This document shows positions 12,601 through 21,340 of a DNA stretch of 64,000 bases, piece by piece; position 1 is the stretch's first letter; each line of letters opens with the position of its first letter. The notes under the pieces are model-generated. The model had not been told where the DNA came from and did no database searches. It saw only the letters and a list, made by a program, of their open reading frames with translations. This DNA is from Diphasiastrum complanatum (Eukaryota > Streptophyta > Lycopodiopsida > Lycopodiales > Lycopodiaceae), in assembly GCA_029204225.1 (NCBI GenBank), contig CM055103.1, positions 41,931,368 to 41,995,367 on the forward strand. Direction: 5' to 3'. Both the position numbers and the translations under genes were made by a program.

Positions 12601-13486
12601 AGAAATGCGGTTTCCGAAACGTCTCCTCCCAGAAACGCGATTCTGTGCAACTATGGTGCTAATCAAGCTCTCTTGTTATGCTCTTTTTATGTTCTTGTTG
12701 GTGTAAGCAAAATCTATGTGGCTATGGTGATCAATTTGTGTGAGATAGTAGGCGAACCCTAATGAGCATGTCCAATTCCCAAGAATCTTGAATTCTGAAC
12801 ATTATATTTTGCCTCCCATGTAATGCATATATAATCAATCTATAATGCATGTGGAAATTTGTTGTTTTGCATGTTACTTGTATATTTGTGCTAATGTTTT
12901 CAAATTCAAGTGCTTCCTTAAAATTGAGTAGACTCAAGGTTCATGTCTTCTTTTTTACCTTGCAGGAAAAACCCCAAGAATTGCCAAATCACGAGTGAGT
13001 TTTCATAGCAAGCCATAGTCTTTTTTATTCTGTATAACCTAGGTTTATTGATAATAATAGATGAGGTTGTGCAAGCAGAATAACAAGTGTTCCAAAGGAA
13101 CTCGATTAAGCTATGATTGCCATTTTCTAATGAATGTTCATTTTTGAGTCATTCATTTTAGCTTAATTTGAATTGTCCGTTTCTTCTTTCCTGGAAAAAC
13201 ATGTGCTTCCTTGCTTGTAGAGATTAGTATTTACAAACAGAAAAGTACTTCTAACCACTAATTTGAATCCCATATTTCTATCTTTTGCTTTTGAAAATTT
13301 ACAACTCAATTACAGTGGTTATAACCATCTCTTCCTTTTGAAAAAGATGGCCGTATTTTGTGTACTTAACAGGTGGATTATAACGATCGTCTTAATGCGA
13401 GAATAGTCAGCACTTCAAGAAGATTCGCGGATTTGGTCATTACATCTATTGACAAAAGAATGGGTGAGAAGAATAACCCTCCTTGA
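624..13486 (+). CDS. P-loop kinase, uridine kinase/phosphoribulokinase-like (3' end, four exons)
   Basis: Seen: exons 624-710, 1087-1148, 12966-12994 and 13373-13486 join in one frame. They read HKLVLVEGNYLLL..., then FIDIEIEEAMKRVEERH, IATGKTPRIAKSR, VDYNDRLNAR and ADLVITSID, ending at TGA 13484-13486. Known: this order (VEGNYL, W-F-I-D, RHI.TGK, AK.R, V.YNDRPNA, ADL.I.SID) is the C-terminal half of the plant P-loop kinases annotated as putative uridine kinases (At1g03030 group), nucleotide-dependent small-molecule kinases of uncertain substrate. The Walker A exon must lie before the window. Codon joins are TG|G (W), G|GA (G) and a phase-0 join after CGA. The third exon is only 29 bp. Odd points: the 1149-12965 intron is 11.8 kb and GC-AG, and the usual YNDRP proline is a leucine. 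No stop or frameshift is seen, so the gene looks functional. The substrate is unknown. Confidence 0.85.
1975..2100 (-). repeat. tRNA-derived SINE (head)
   Basis: Read on the minus strand, 2100 downward begins AAGGGTTGGCTCAGTTGG, which contains a pol III box A (TGGCTCAGTTGG, 2083-2094). It continues to a box B-like AAGTTCAAGCCCC (about 2038-2050). Box spacing (about 35 bp) and order match a tRNA head, but the sequence does not fold into an intact tRNA with a proper acceptor stem, so a SINE head is the better call. The 3' end of the element was not determined. Confidence 0.5.
2660..3300. mobile_element. Possible hAT-like non-autonomous element with TTCCGGAAC palindromes
   Basis: The left end CATAATTGCCC resembles the terminus of the better-supported hAT element at 11937 (CATAGTTGCAC). 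Just inside both ends are copies of GTTCCGGAACG-type palindromes (2670-2716 and 3238-3294). The right end reads GCCCTAAG. No matching 8-bp target duplication was found, so the borders are guesses. The overlapping open frames at 3016-3344 have no recognisable product. Confidence 0.35.
3463..3547. repeat. Left terminal/subterminal repeat array of the hAT element
   Basis: After the terminus come several copies of GGTACCGCGG or its inverse within about 65 bp. These form overlapping palindromes centred on GGTACC (KpnI sites) at about 3491-3546. The same motif is clustered at the right end. In hAT elements such subterminal repeats are transposase binding sites. That role is inferred here. Confidence 0.6.
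3870..7880 (+). pseudogene. hAT transposase gene (BED, DUF659, hAT-C), broken
   Basis: ATG 3870 opens a BED zinc-finger region (LWDEVDIV..., paired cysteines, TRLKGHL at about 4008). It is interrupted by TGA at 3969 between the cysteines. A proline-rich linker follows, then DUF659/RNase H-like core (MSDGWTD at about 5010; TNNATNC with TPCAAHDIDLL, about 5205-5310) and the region before the dimerisation domain (IWETRW...HILHP). The WWTMFGSTYPSIQRLALWVLSQ-type dimerisation motif lies at about 6133-6197. Introns are likely at 5747-5851 (GTAAGC...GTGCAG) and from 6198. The tail is acidic and ends with a basic RGRP AT-hook-like stretch (about 7633) and TGA 7878. The frame changes near 4.7, 5.12 (G9 run) and 5.48 kb. 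The expected DNA catalytic aspartate reads N in TNNATN. It is therefore probably inactive. Confidence 0.7.
7881..8402. other. Spacer between the two convergent hAT genes
   Basis: AT-rich sequence with no open frame of note. A sharp drop in GC from about 60% in the transposase gene to about 35% marks the shared 3' regions. No AATAAA is obvious on plus within 100 bp of the stop. Confidence 0.4.
8403..8768 (-). CDS. Unrecognised 121-aa charged protein, convergent second ORF of the hAT element
   Basis: I start at ATG 8768, where the context AAGATGG is strong. The open frame extends upstream only through a GTG. The protein is MAERIPPKPEGEARRKLEED..., a charged helical segment (residues about 10-40), a Pro/Ala linker (PEPEPPAPAVAPAPAV, about 48-63), LDLDEQIGMNFTRRQL (about 65-80), then an Arg/Ala/Glu-rich helix (about 80-110) and an acidic end. 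No signal peptide or membrane segment is present. It is intact while the transposase in the same element is broken. It faces the transposase with about 520 bp between stops. I know no family for it. It could be an element-encoded accessory protein, a captured host exon, or a chance ORF in biased sequence. Confidence 0.5.
   Translation of the reverse strand: MAERIPPKPEGEARRKLEEDIRRHNERHRKQEADIAEMLRQTPQRNPEPEPPAPAVAPAPAVKLDLDEQIGMNFTRRQLIMVRERAARRRANQEAARANREAERERQNNAPDEGEESVEDQ
8941..8948 (-). promoter_or_regulatory. TATA-like box upstream of the minus-strand ORF
   Basis: On the minus strand GGGGATAAATAAGC lies about 175 bp before the ATG at 8768. The 5' leader between them (8790-8930) is rich in GTGAGAGAGC-type repeats. 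Position and sequence suit a TATA element. Not proven. Confidence 0.35.
9226..9312. repeat. Right terminal/subterminal repeat array of the hAT element
   Basis: Copies of GGTACCGCC or GGCGGTACC recur at about 9227, 9254, 9265-9273, 9285 and 9291, ending CCAGAGGCCACTATG. They are inverted relative to the left array, but here the core is CCGGCGGTACC rather than CCGCGGTACC. The array is followed by the imperfect target duplication GTTGTTCT. Confidence 0.6.
9313..10638. other. Intronic sequence, possibly a very decayed copia fragment
   Basis: Around 9600-9700 one frame reads SPLKRIKKLPKWF, like the region before copia reverse transcriptase. Around 9990 VGGSLLCIL resembles the copia SLIGSLLYL segment. 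Stops are frequent and the match is weak. A short (TA) run lies at 9368-9379. Otherwise no feature. Confidence 0.2.
10639..11010 (-). CDS. Unrecognised 123-codon ORF antisense in the kinase intron
   Basis: ATG at 11010, stop at 10639. The protein begins MQLSKKCCDFLIAARIETIM and has a protein-like composition (ELSNNTLQDLKEQIFSCLKE, SHMMNRFSNTNIKRYIKL) with no low complexity. No motif was recognised and no promoter was identified. It may be a transposon or host gene fragment, or chance in about 35% GC sequence, where 123 codons without a stop is moderately unusual. Confidence 0.25.
   Translation of the reverse strand: MQLSKKCCDFLIAARIETIMVPLESHQQELSNNTLQDLKEQIFSCLKESFFGNIVQSLSWDKGSRDVISSYFLTAHNLPAHIRSKALHNDSTIKYYKKSWSHMMNRFSNTNIKRYIKLVIMHS
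11011..11936. other. Intron sequence without identified feature
   Basis: AT-rich, all frames interrupted. The minus ORF at 11198-11398 (66 codons) has no recognisable content. The 8-bp sequence GTGCTAAT at 11929-11936 is the left target duplication of the next element. Confidence 0.4.
11937..12655. mobile_element. Non-autonomous hAT element, 719 bp, perfect 8-bp TSD
   Basis: The terminal inverted repeat is CATAGTTGCAC at 11937-11947 and GTGCAACTATG at 12645-12655, extending imperfectly through CGTTTCTG. The flanking duplications GTGCTAAT (11929-11936 and 12656-12663) are identical. An 8-bp duplication plus a CA...TG end is diagnostic of hAT. Subterminal sequence holds GAAACGCGTTTC-type palindromes on both sides. 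The middle contains poly-A/T runs and a GC-rich block (12290-12400) of repeated GGGGGCTACCGCCCCC hairpins. No transposase coding sequence is present. Confidence 0.85.
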
Positions 13487-13612
13487 AGAATTGTGTTCTC
13501 AAGGGATATCTATTTTGTACTTTGTATTTTTCCTAGTAACAATGTTTATTGCAGAAGGGCGACTTATCAACTAGTAACAACCATGTTGCAAATGAAATTT
13601 AATGCCCCTGGG

Positions 13613-13618
13613 AATAAA
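13613..13618 (+). promoter_or_regulatory. AATAAA polyadenylation signal of the kinase gene
   Basis: AATAAA lies 127 bp after the stop codon at 13486, a normal 3'-UTR distance for plants. The sequence after it becomes featureless. Confidence 0.5.
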
Positions 13619-14479
13619 GTTCGCGCTTTTCCATAAATACAGTTTTTTTAAATTCATGCTTAGTTTACCTTTTCACTCTTGTATCTCAATGATTTTCAAA
13701 ACTTAATTTGTGCTCTAGTGCATGTGTGACAACAAGCGTTTCCATTATTAATCATGGAAATGTTAAGCATGATGTACCAAGGTTCTGTTTGAATGAGAGA
13801 AGCCCAACTATTTAGAAAGTTTTGTTTCCTAGTGTAGTCTATGTCATGGTTTGAGATTCTCTTGAGAGAACTGAACATGCCTGGTTTCATCAATATGAGA
13901 ACACAAACATGGCATTGGTTGTGGTATATAGACATGCTCTATACTCTATATAGTGAAGATATGAAACTATGTAGGAACTTATAATGCAAGCCATCTACTA
14001 GTTTCTTTGTAATGGTAAATGTGGAATAATGTAAGTGCAAGATACTAAGACCTGGATACTTTAGACAATTACAGTTTTTACCAAGTGATATCCTCATTCT
14101 CATTGAAGCTGCCATTGGTGTTTAATGAATAGCTATTGATAAAAAAAATCGCAAAACGTGGGTAATGTGAGACTGTGATTGATAAGATCAATGCATTGCC
14201 AAATATAAATTCTAGAATGATTACGTTCCAATTGAAAATCTTTTGATTAGGCTTGAAACAGAGGAGGCAGATGTTGATGATAATAACGGTTTGAGACAAT
14301 GAACATGCCCTTGGAAAAGCTACACAGGTTATGTTGGTCTTGCCTTTCAAGAGTATGTGATCAAGTGAAGTCAATGAGGATCGGCCAAAGAGGCTACAAC
14401 ACTATGAGTTTTGATGCTACATAAATAATCTATGATTAAAAGGTCAAAGATTTTTTTGATGCAAATACTTCAACTATGA
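13619..14479. other. Intergenic sequence without identified feature
   Basis: AT-rich. Two minus open frames (13696-13935 and 14078-14374) lack recognisable motifs. The left part of the following LTR, if present, is too diverged to see. Confidence 0.35.
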
Positions 14480-14994
14480 GGAGAGACATGTAGAAACTTG
14501 GGCAACTCAACCAAGAAATTTAGTCGCTAGGTCTCAGCTCCCCTTACCAACACAAGCCAAAGGTGCTATGTGGTGGTCCCTAGACCAATCAATCTTCCAT
14601 AAATGTAACTTCTTCTTGATTCAATAAAGTTGATCATTGGAGATGATTACTATTTCGGTCTTGTCTCCCCAACAGGTCCAATTGGAAGGACCACTACTAT
14701 GACCTTTTTACTCGGCCTATGCCAAAGGGCATGCACCATCATCACTAGGCCCGTTGCTATGCCATCGTGTTGATTCGATGACCTCTATGCGTTAGAGATT
14801 TGCACGGATGACTTGTCTTTGCCTTTATTATCTTTGGATTGGTTGGAATTCCCTTTCATAAGTGATGACTGGTTGGACTTGTTCCTTTTTCTAAGTTGGC
14901 TTTTAGGCCAATCTATGTGAGATGAAAGTTAGACTTAAGTGCATATTGGAGAAACTGCTCAAGTCCCAATGTCCTTTGAGCCACCTGCATTATA
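14480..14994 (+). repeat. 5' LTR of gypsy copy 1 (truncated or diverged at its start)
   Basis: It matches the downstream part of the 907-bp LTR at 57045-57951 and ends GAGCCACCTGCATTATA where that LTR ends GAGGCACCGGTGCAACA. The primer binding site follows at 14995. Confidence 0.6.
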
Positions 14995-15010
14995 TGTGGT
15001 ATCAGAGACG
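14995..15010 (+). other. Primer binding site, gypsy copy 1
   Basis: TGTGGTATCAGAGACG follows the LTR end directly. It contains the TGGTATCAGAG complement of plant initiator tRNA-Met and is positioned as in the two other family copies. Confidence 0.6.
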
Positions 15011-15394
15011 ACTAGTTGGTCAGCTACACGGCTTCACAAAGACGACCATTGCATGGGACTCATCAAGACAATTGTTGTGCAAATTGATGCTTATGAAAGC
15101 GTAAACACAGGTGTGCTCTTGGTCGTTGTGGTTTGTAGAACAGGGACAAGCTGATCAACAATGTGTTATCCATTGGGTGTAAGCATGACCAATTCTTGCA
15201 GTTTGGCCTTGCGTCGTTTGCCAAGCATGATCAGTGCCTTGATGGGGTGCGAGGTGGCACATTTTTCATTGTACAAGTTAACTGTTGATACAAAGATGTT
15301 GATCGGCTACGAGTAGATAGTTGTCGGTGTGGGATGGCTGCCAATCTTTCAACTATAAGCGTTGTTGACCATGAATGGGGGAGCATTACTGAGG

Positions 15395-16850
15395 CAATGT
15401 GTTGCTTGATGTTTGAATTGTGGAAATTGGTTGTTTCACATGGACCATTACTTTTGGTTGATGCAGATTTCGGATGAAGGGCAAAGTGTATGGGTCATAC
15501 CGAACATGTTAGAAGCAGACAAGACAAACTATGTTCTAACCGAGATTGTAGACTTGGACCAAGTGACCATAGATAACTACATGTCCATGGACTTCAACTC
15601 AACTATTCGAGCAACTGAGATGGTTTGGCTGCTCCCTCAACAATACCAAAAGTATTAAGTGGATTCAAACTAAATCCAAGTTTCTTTTCAAGAGGTAATT
15701 AAACTTTGAATGATAATCAAATCTTTAACAATGTAAACAAATTCTCATCGAGACAAGGATTTGGCAGCCAAGGCACCAGTGGCGAAAACACTTTTCAGAG
15801 GAGCAACTTCGGCTTATTGGCCAATCACAGTAGCAACTCACCAACTTGTTAGAATCGAAGAGATTCTCTAATCAGAGTAGACTAATCTTATTAGTACTCA
15901 CACAAAACATCAACCACAAGCTGAAGAAGAAGAGAGACTGCAAGAAGCTATGCTTCATAAGCTGGAAACTGAGATAACAATGGAGGTGGGCGCCCATCTA
16001 CTCTTATAGAGGCTGTCCACAATGAAAAGCAAAAGCTATCCTTCTACAATAGCAATTGAAATGCTAATTATGAAGTCTTAACAATAGAGATCTACACTAA
16101 CTTGGTTAAAATAGATTTCTATACTATTCTAGCAAAATTGGTACTAACTTAGGTACCTATGCTAAAAATAGATAGTACCTATACTAGAAATAGAAATAGG
16201 CCTTCTAGCACGCAGGCTGGCCTCTACAATGAATTAATTGATCCATTAATTCCTAACACAACTGTGGGCAATTAGTTACCTCCATTGTTGCTTCAACCGC
16301 CAAGAACAAGGTCACTCATCGCTCGTGCCCTAAGGTACTTAATCATGGCCAGTACTGAAGTGTTTGATAGGATGGAAATGGAAGCATTCGACCAAGGGAA
16401 CTATGAGCATGATGCAGAGGATTAACTAGAAGTAGACTTGACAGAGTCAAATCTAAACATCCTGCAATATATAGGGGTCTTGCCAACTTACAAAGAACAA
16501 TTGATGGTGTCTTCTACAACATGATCAAAGTTTTTGTATCTCAAAGACTGCCTCCAAGGCAAAGTCACCCACTTCATGGTGGACTTGGGAGCATTTCACA
16601 ATTATCCACTACAGAGTTTGGCAGATGAATTGGGCATACAAATGTGAAGAAAGTGCAACACCCATCTATGTGGAAACGACAAGCCACAATGACAACTTGT
16701 AGATTGGCAACCAACTTGCCAATCTCACTAGGACCTTGAAAGAATTGGCTAAGGTTTATAGTTCTCAAGGTGAATGCTTTCAATGCCATTTTGACACTAG
16801 TAGGTTCAATGAGCACATGGTTGCGTTCTTGGCAAAGGGAGTTAATCTAG
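15395..16850 (+). pseudogene. gypsy gag-protease, degenerate
   Basis: gag: NWLFHMDHYFWLM then directly QSVWVIPNMLEADKT (about 15425-15530). In copy 2 these two motifs are separated by more than 200 bp, so this copy has an internal deletion. Further on, FDRMEMEAFDQ (about 16360) corresponds to the segment after the zinc knuckle. The protease region HFMVDLGAFHNYPLQSLADELGIQ (given here only as the motif V-D-L-G-A near 16580) is followed by matches to the rest of the protease up to about 16850. A stop (about 16423) and frameshifts are present. There is no zinc knuckle and no reverse transcriptase. Confidence 0.65.
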
Positions 16851-16984
16851 TGGTCTTGTACAATGGTAAGAAACCATAGAAAACTGTTTGGCTAACTCAA
16901 GAATCCAGATCTTAGCTCCCCTTATTAGACAACATTATGTCTCAGGACAGAGGGAGGAGGCTGAAAGTACATCAAAATTATATA

Positions 16985-17370
16985 GAGAGACATGTAGACA
17001 TAAACTTGGGCAACTTAGCCAACACCAAGAATCCAATCACCAATAGGTGCTATGCCCAAGATGTGTTGGTGGCCTTGAGACCAGTTAGTCTATAATGAAT
17101 GTAACATCATCTTGATTTGATAAAGTTGATTGTTGCGATGCTTATCATGTCGATAGGTACAAGTGAAAGGACCCTTACTAGAACCATTTTGCTTACCCTA
17201 TTCCAAAGGGCATGCACCATGTCGCTATGCCATTTGGTTGGTTTAGTGACCATTATACCTTTGAGGTTTATGTGAATGACTTTTCTTTGCCTTCTTTACC
17301 TTTTGGATGGATTCCTAAGTTGGCTTTGGGTTAGTTGAGATTTCCTTTTGTAACCGATGAATAGTTTCTT
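16985..17370 (+). repeat. 3' LTR of gypsy copy 1, truncated
   Basis: Repeats the 14480-14900 text (AGACATGTAGACATAAACTTGGGC..., TTTGATAAAGTTGATTGTTG.GATGCTTATC, CCAAAGGGCATGCACCAT, GCCATTTGGTTGG). It breaks off near 17370 before the LTR end and is followed by a CT microsatellite. Confidence 0.6.
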
Positions 17371-17418
17371 TTGAAAGTGAGCTATGTCCAATGTCATTCA
17401 TCAACAGACAATTTTTGT

Positions 17419-17420
<2 letters not shown>

Positions 17421-17500
<80 letters not shown>
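17421..17500 (+). repeat. (TC)40 microsatellite
   Basis: Eighty uninterrupted bases of TC, followed by a short (CACGCC)n stretch to about 17534. The open frames running through it are artefacts of the dinucleotide. Confidence 0.95.
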
Positions 17501-17502
<2 letters not shown>

Positions 17503-17534
17503 CGACCACACCCACGCCCACGCCCACGCACACA

Positions 17535-18783
17535 CATCCACAAATTATACATATCTCTTGCTCACCAGATCTACAATACAAACACTTTTCACATACTCTA
17601 TAACTTACCAAAATGCTTTGTTGTTTCATTTGTATTGAAATGTACTTTTATTATTCCATTAGTACATTGGCCATAATTCTCAAACGGACAAGATAATTTT
17701 ACAAGCACTAAGGTGGACGACCTGAACATTTCATGAATATGGTTTCTTCTTACCCTAAACTTAGCTAGGATAAATTTTAATTCAATAAGGTAAGCAAGTA
17801 AAGGTTAATCTTCTATTTGTCATTGCTTTTCCATGATGTTCTACCAAGTCACTTTGTTGCATGACCTTTTTCCTATTGCTTAAGAAAAGCCAATCTCCAT
17901 GTTTGCTAAAATTTTTTTTTTAACGAATTTAAGCATGGCAAGAAATCTAATTATAAATTTTATCATAGGTAGTATCAACAGAATTTGGGACTTCATGTGT
18001 GTTTTTAAGAATTTTGTTGGTAGTTATTGTGGTATGCTTTATCATGTAAATATTGAATGCATGCACTTCAAAGCCAAACATTGAGAAACTACTTATATGG
18101 TGAAAACAACCATATTTTTTCACTGTCATTCATGTGATGCAACCACAATTGTAATAACATTTGTAATAGCACATACTAGACATTTGATCAAGTAGCACTA
18201 CACTTGACTTGATTTAGACAAGGCTGCTTTCAACATCTACTTATAGATCATCTACAGGTCCCTTGGACATGAATTTGTTAATCGATTCTGAATCAAGATC
18301 TAGTGAGGCCTCTAAGATGTGATATATGAATCAGTTCTAGTGAGGCCTCTAAGATAGAATCAATGAATTCTACATGCAAGTATTTTGTGTAGTGTGGATT
18401 TGATCCACTTGGGTGAGGGAGACTTGGAAATTGGAGATCATAAATGATAGATGTGCAAAGATGTGTCATAGAACTTTTGTGTAACATATGAATATAAAAT
18501 GCACTTAACCTATGGAGAACACAAAGCAATGATTTAGACATAGTCTTGGTTTCTTTCTCATAAACCTCTTCTTATGGAGATTGAATTTACCAAAACAAAA
18601 TCTTAACTTGGAAATAATTAACCTACCTATCCAAACAACCCTACTGGCCTCTTCTTGGTATTTTCATACGAGCATAAATCTTCTATCTTTTATATTCACT
18701 TTGTAAAAACATTCATAAAATGATCATTGGAATGAATACCAATATAAGACCCAAGCATGAAGACAATATATAATAGTGACAAT

Positions 18784-18787
<4 letters not shown>
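17535..18787. other. Sequence without identified gene
   Basis: AT-rich, short frames only. A 37-bp near-direct repeat (TCTAGTGAGGCCTCTAAGAT) occurs at 18299 and 18337. No transposon protein was recognised. Confidence 0.35.

Positions 18788-18846
<59 letters not shown>
18788..18846 (+). repeat. (CT)n microsatellite
   Basis: About 59 uninterrupted bases of CT, 1.3 kb from the first TC array. Confidence 0.95.
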
Positions 18847-18849
<3 letters not shown>

Positions 18850-20222
18850 GGTTTATTTGCATTTTATGCGAGCTGGTTACTAAGTCATCTAAAACTATAT
18901 GGTTTGTACGCCAAAATAACGGCTCGGTTTAAAATTTAAAAATTTCTTAATGAGCCCACTTTCAATGGTCAAGATGCACCCTAGCACATCCTACAAATGA
19001 GATCGCCTACCACTTCCACAAGGCTTTTACGTGGAAGAGGAAGAGAAATAACATAAAGGAGGGTGCCACTCTCATACTTGTATCTCTTTTCTTCCTCCTC
19101 TTCCTCTTTGTCATGTTGGCTTATATACAGTAGTGCCTATCTACGATCAACCATTCAGCACTATCACACGAAAACGATAAGCCATCTTACTTCATTCTCT
19201 GCATATATGTTACCGTCTTGATTACATGCAGGAAGAATGCTTGTTTATGAGGTTATTGGGTCACAAATCATGTTTAATGGAAGGCGTTGGATCGCGATCC
19301 ACACCATTCTTGTTCCATTTCGTTTTTTGCATTCATTGGCAAATGAATTTAGGCTGTAAATCGCGAATCATTGCCCTCAAAGCAATGATTGATTTGCTTG
19401 CATACATAGCCTTGTGTTTTTACATAAAAGATAAAGTTTATGAGTGAATGGTACACACCTGGGAAGTGCGCTGCCAGCGCATTATCTACACATCCGTTTG
19501 TGGACAGAAATCAGAAGTTACGCATATAATTGCTATTCGTTGGATTATTAATGCACTTGTTGGAACATCGATTAGATTGTTTCACAGTAGGATTGAATGA
19601 TTACATTTTTGTCAAGCATCTACTGATAACAAACATTGCACCTCCATCGCTGAAAGGACAACAATGGTAGCATTCATAAATGCATAGTAAACTGGTTGGT
19701 TAAAGTAAATGATGACCTATCGCTAATAGACATCGGCCTACTGCATACTGTTTGTGCGCCCAATCATCTCTTAGAGTGTGGGTTATGATAAGTAGAACAC
19801 GAACAATGATATGCAAAGTTATGTGTCTCTTCCTCTACAGTGGTTGCTAGACTGCAGCATCTAGATTGCAACATCACATTCCAATTCCATTTGTCAGAGA
19901 TGAATATGCTCTCATACAGGTATGTGTATGACAAGTATCTTCATAAAGAGATGAAATGATATGTTATACGTGTTTATAAACTCTCTTTACTAAGCTATGG
20001 GTAGATGTTTTATTTCAAATTTAGATAAATGATGATTGGCATTGCTTGTGTTGCTACTACCATTATGACAAAAACTAGAATCGAACTCGCTCACTATCAC
20101 AATTCGAAGGAAACATCTCTCGTAACAAATATGACTTCCTCACATGATTCACTTGCGACTTCTATTCAGCTTAGTGTTGCAAATGTTGGAATTCGATGCT
20201 CAGCCTCAAATCCATTCAACAA
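18847..20222. other. Sequence without identified gene
   Basis: No protein or repeat family was recognised. The open frames at 19226-19447 and 20029-20265 have no motif, and the latter runs into the LTR at 20223. Confidence 0.35.
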
Positions 20223-20717
20223 TGAGCATCTTGAAAAATTAGAAACAGTAGGCTCAAATTTTTGAGCAGCGGATCGAAAAATTCAGGATCAAATTTTCTA
20301 GAATATTTCGCTACTGGATCGACTCAAAAAATTCTATATTTTTTGAGTCATCGTACATTTTTCGATATTGTCCTTCCCACTTTGTACATGCATTAACTGT
20401 AATGAGGCGGTTGTAATAACTACAACAGAAGGTAGTTGTAGATATTTTGTAGGATATCAATCCTAGAATCTTCATCAAAAGCCTTCTTCTGATTATTCAA
20501 GTTTCTGTAACCAGAGTTATCACTCTGAACGACTGTAAGCAGAAGTTATCACGTCAAGCATTGTACTCACTGATTGATATTAATCAAAGTGAAAATTTTT
20601 AGTCCTACTACTGTATTGTTTCATTGTGCATTTGAATATTATGCTGTTGTTTGTGGCATTTTCGATCCTACACGCACCTCTTCGAGCTTTTGTTGACTAA
20701 CCTCTCGATTTCCGACA
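20223..20717 (+). repeat. Copia 5' LTR
   Basis: Ends TTTCCGACA just before TGGTATCAGAGC. Aligns with 22716-23283, which is about 70 bp longer through an extra GAGTCA/TTTTCGA-rich segment around 22840-22920. Confidence 0.75.
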
Positions 20718-20730
20718 TGGTATCAGAGCG
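20718..20730 (+). other. Primer binding site (tRNA-iMet)
   Basis: TGGTATCAGAGCG directly abuts the LTR end, the standard plant copia primer site. Confidence 0.8.
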
Positions 20731-20860
20731 AGCTGTTCAGTAATCTGCATTTCTATTGCGGATTATCAAGTTTTGTCTTTATCAAGACATCTTTCTAGGA
20801 AGCGCGCAGCCAACAATATTCTGAAATTGTTATTTCTACCAACGATCTCACTTAACCATA

Positions 20861-21340
20861 ATGAATTCGTCTTCTAGTTCTTCCGTTATTGACAAACTCG
20901 ATGGGAGTAACTACCATCTCTGGAATTTCAAAATGAAGGTCATACTACTAGCCAAGGAACTGCGGGACATCGTTGATGGCACAGAAGTTAAACCTGAAGG
21001 TGATGCAGCCACTATCACCAAATGCAGACTAAAATATGGCAGAGCTTTTGCCATGATCACTCTCAATATCAAAGACAATCAAATCAGTCACATAAGAGCT
21101 GTTCAGACTGCTAAGGATGCATGGGACATCCTAGCAACCCTCTACGATATCAGGGGCGTCTCCTCCAAACTCCACTTGAGGAAGAAATTTTTTACCCTTA
21201 AAATGTCTGAAGCAGTAAGTGTTTCGAGCCATCTCAACGCTTTCCAAAATCTTATGGAGCAGATAACTGCAACTGGCTCATTCATTGAAGATACCAATGC
21301 TGTTATGACTCTATTATCAAGTCTTCCTGAGGCCTATTGA
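20861..21340 (+). CDS. Copia gag, N-terminal 159 codons
   Basis: Starts MNSSSSSSVIDKLDGSNYHLW and contains the copia gag pattern (DGSNYHLW.FKMK, W.IL.TLYD, LHLRKKFFTLKM, LLSSLPEAY). It is stopped at 21338-21340 where the family continues. Zinc knuckle remnants (CRYCKRIGHEIKD) appear in another frame near 21600. It encoded the capsid protein of the element. Homologues occur on minus at 36979-37410 and 53043-53375. Confidence 0.8.
   Translation: MNSSSSSSVIDKLDGSNYHLWNFKMKVILLAKELRDIVDGTEVKPEGDAATITKCRLKYGRAFAMITLNIKDNQISHIRAVQTAKDAWDILATLYDIRGVSSKLHLRKKFFTLKMSEAVSVSSHLNAFQNLMEQITATGSFIEDTNAVMTLLSSLPEAY

Larger units (their letters stand above)
1149..12965 (+). other. 11.8-kb GC-AG intron of the kinase gene, packed with transposons
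   Basis: The donor reads CAACAG|GCAAGTTTT, a textbook GC-AG donor with strong U1 pairing. The acceptor is ttaccttgcAG|GAAAAACC. Using the nearby GT at 1153-1154 instead would shift the frame and lose the TGKTPRIAKSR match. The intron contains a SINE, three hAT-type elements, an unassigned 123-codon antisense ORF and otherwise AT-rich unique sequence. The other two visible introns (711-1086 and 12995-13372, both about 0.38 kb) are ordinary GT-AG. Confidence 0.8.
14480..17370 (+). mobile_element. Ty3/gypsy element, gag-protease only, decayed (copy 1 of a family)
   Basis: It is the same family as the minus-strand elements at 53382-57951 and 60613-61982. They share LTR text (AAACTTGGGCAACTC..., AATAAAGTTGATC..GGGGATGATTAC.., GCCATTTGGT.., CTAAGTTGGCTTT), primer-binding-site context (TATCAGAG.CGACTAGT.GGTCAG), gag (HMDHYF.LM; QSVWVI..M.EADKT) and protease (HFMVDLGA.H.Y). 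Between protease and 3' LTR only about 120 bp remain, with no reverse transcriptase. Stops and an internal gag deletion are present. Confidence 0.7.

Noticed and set aside
17371-17676. Open frames through the TC microsatellite (plus and minus)
   Set aside because: A dinucleotide run gives Ser-Leu or Arg-Glu repeats in all frames. There is no coding evidence outside the run.
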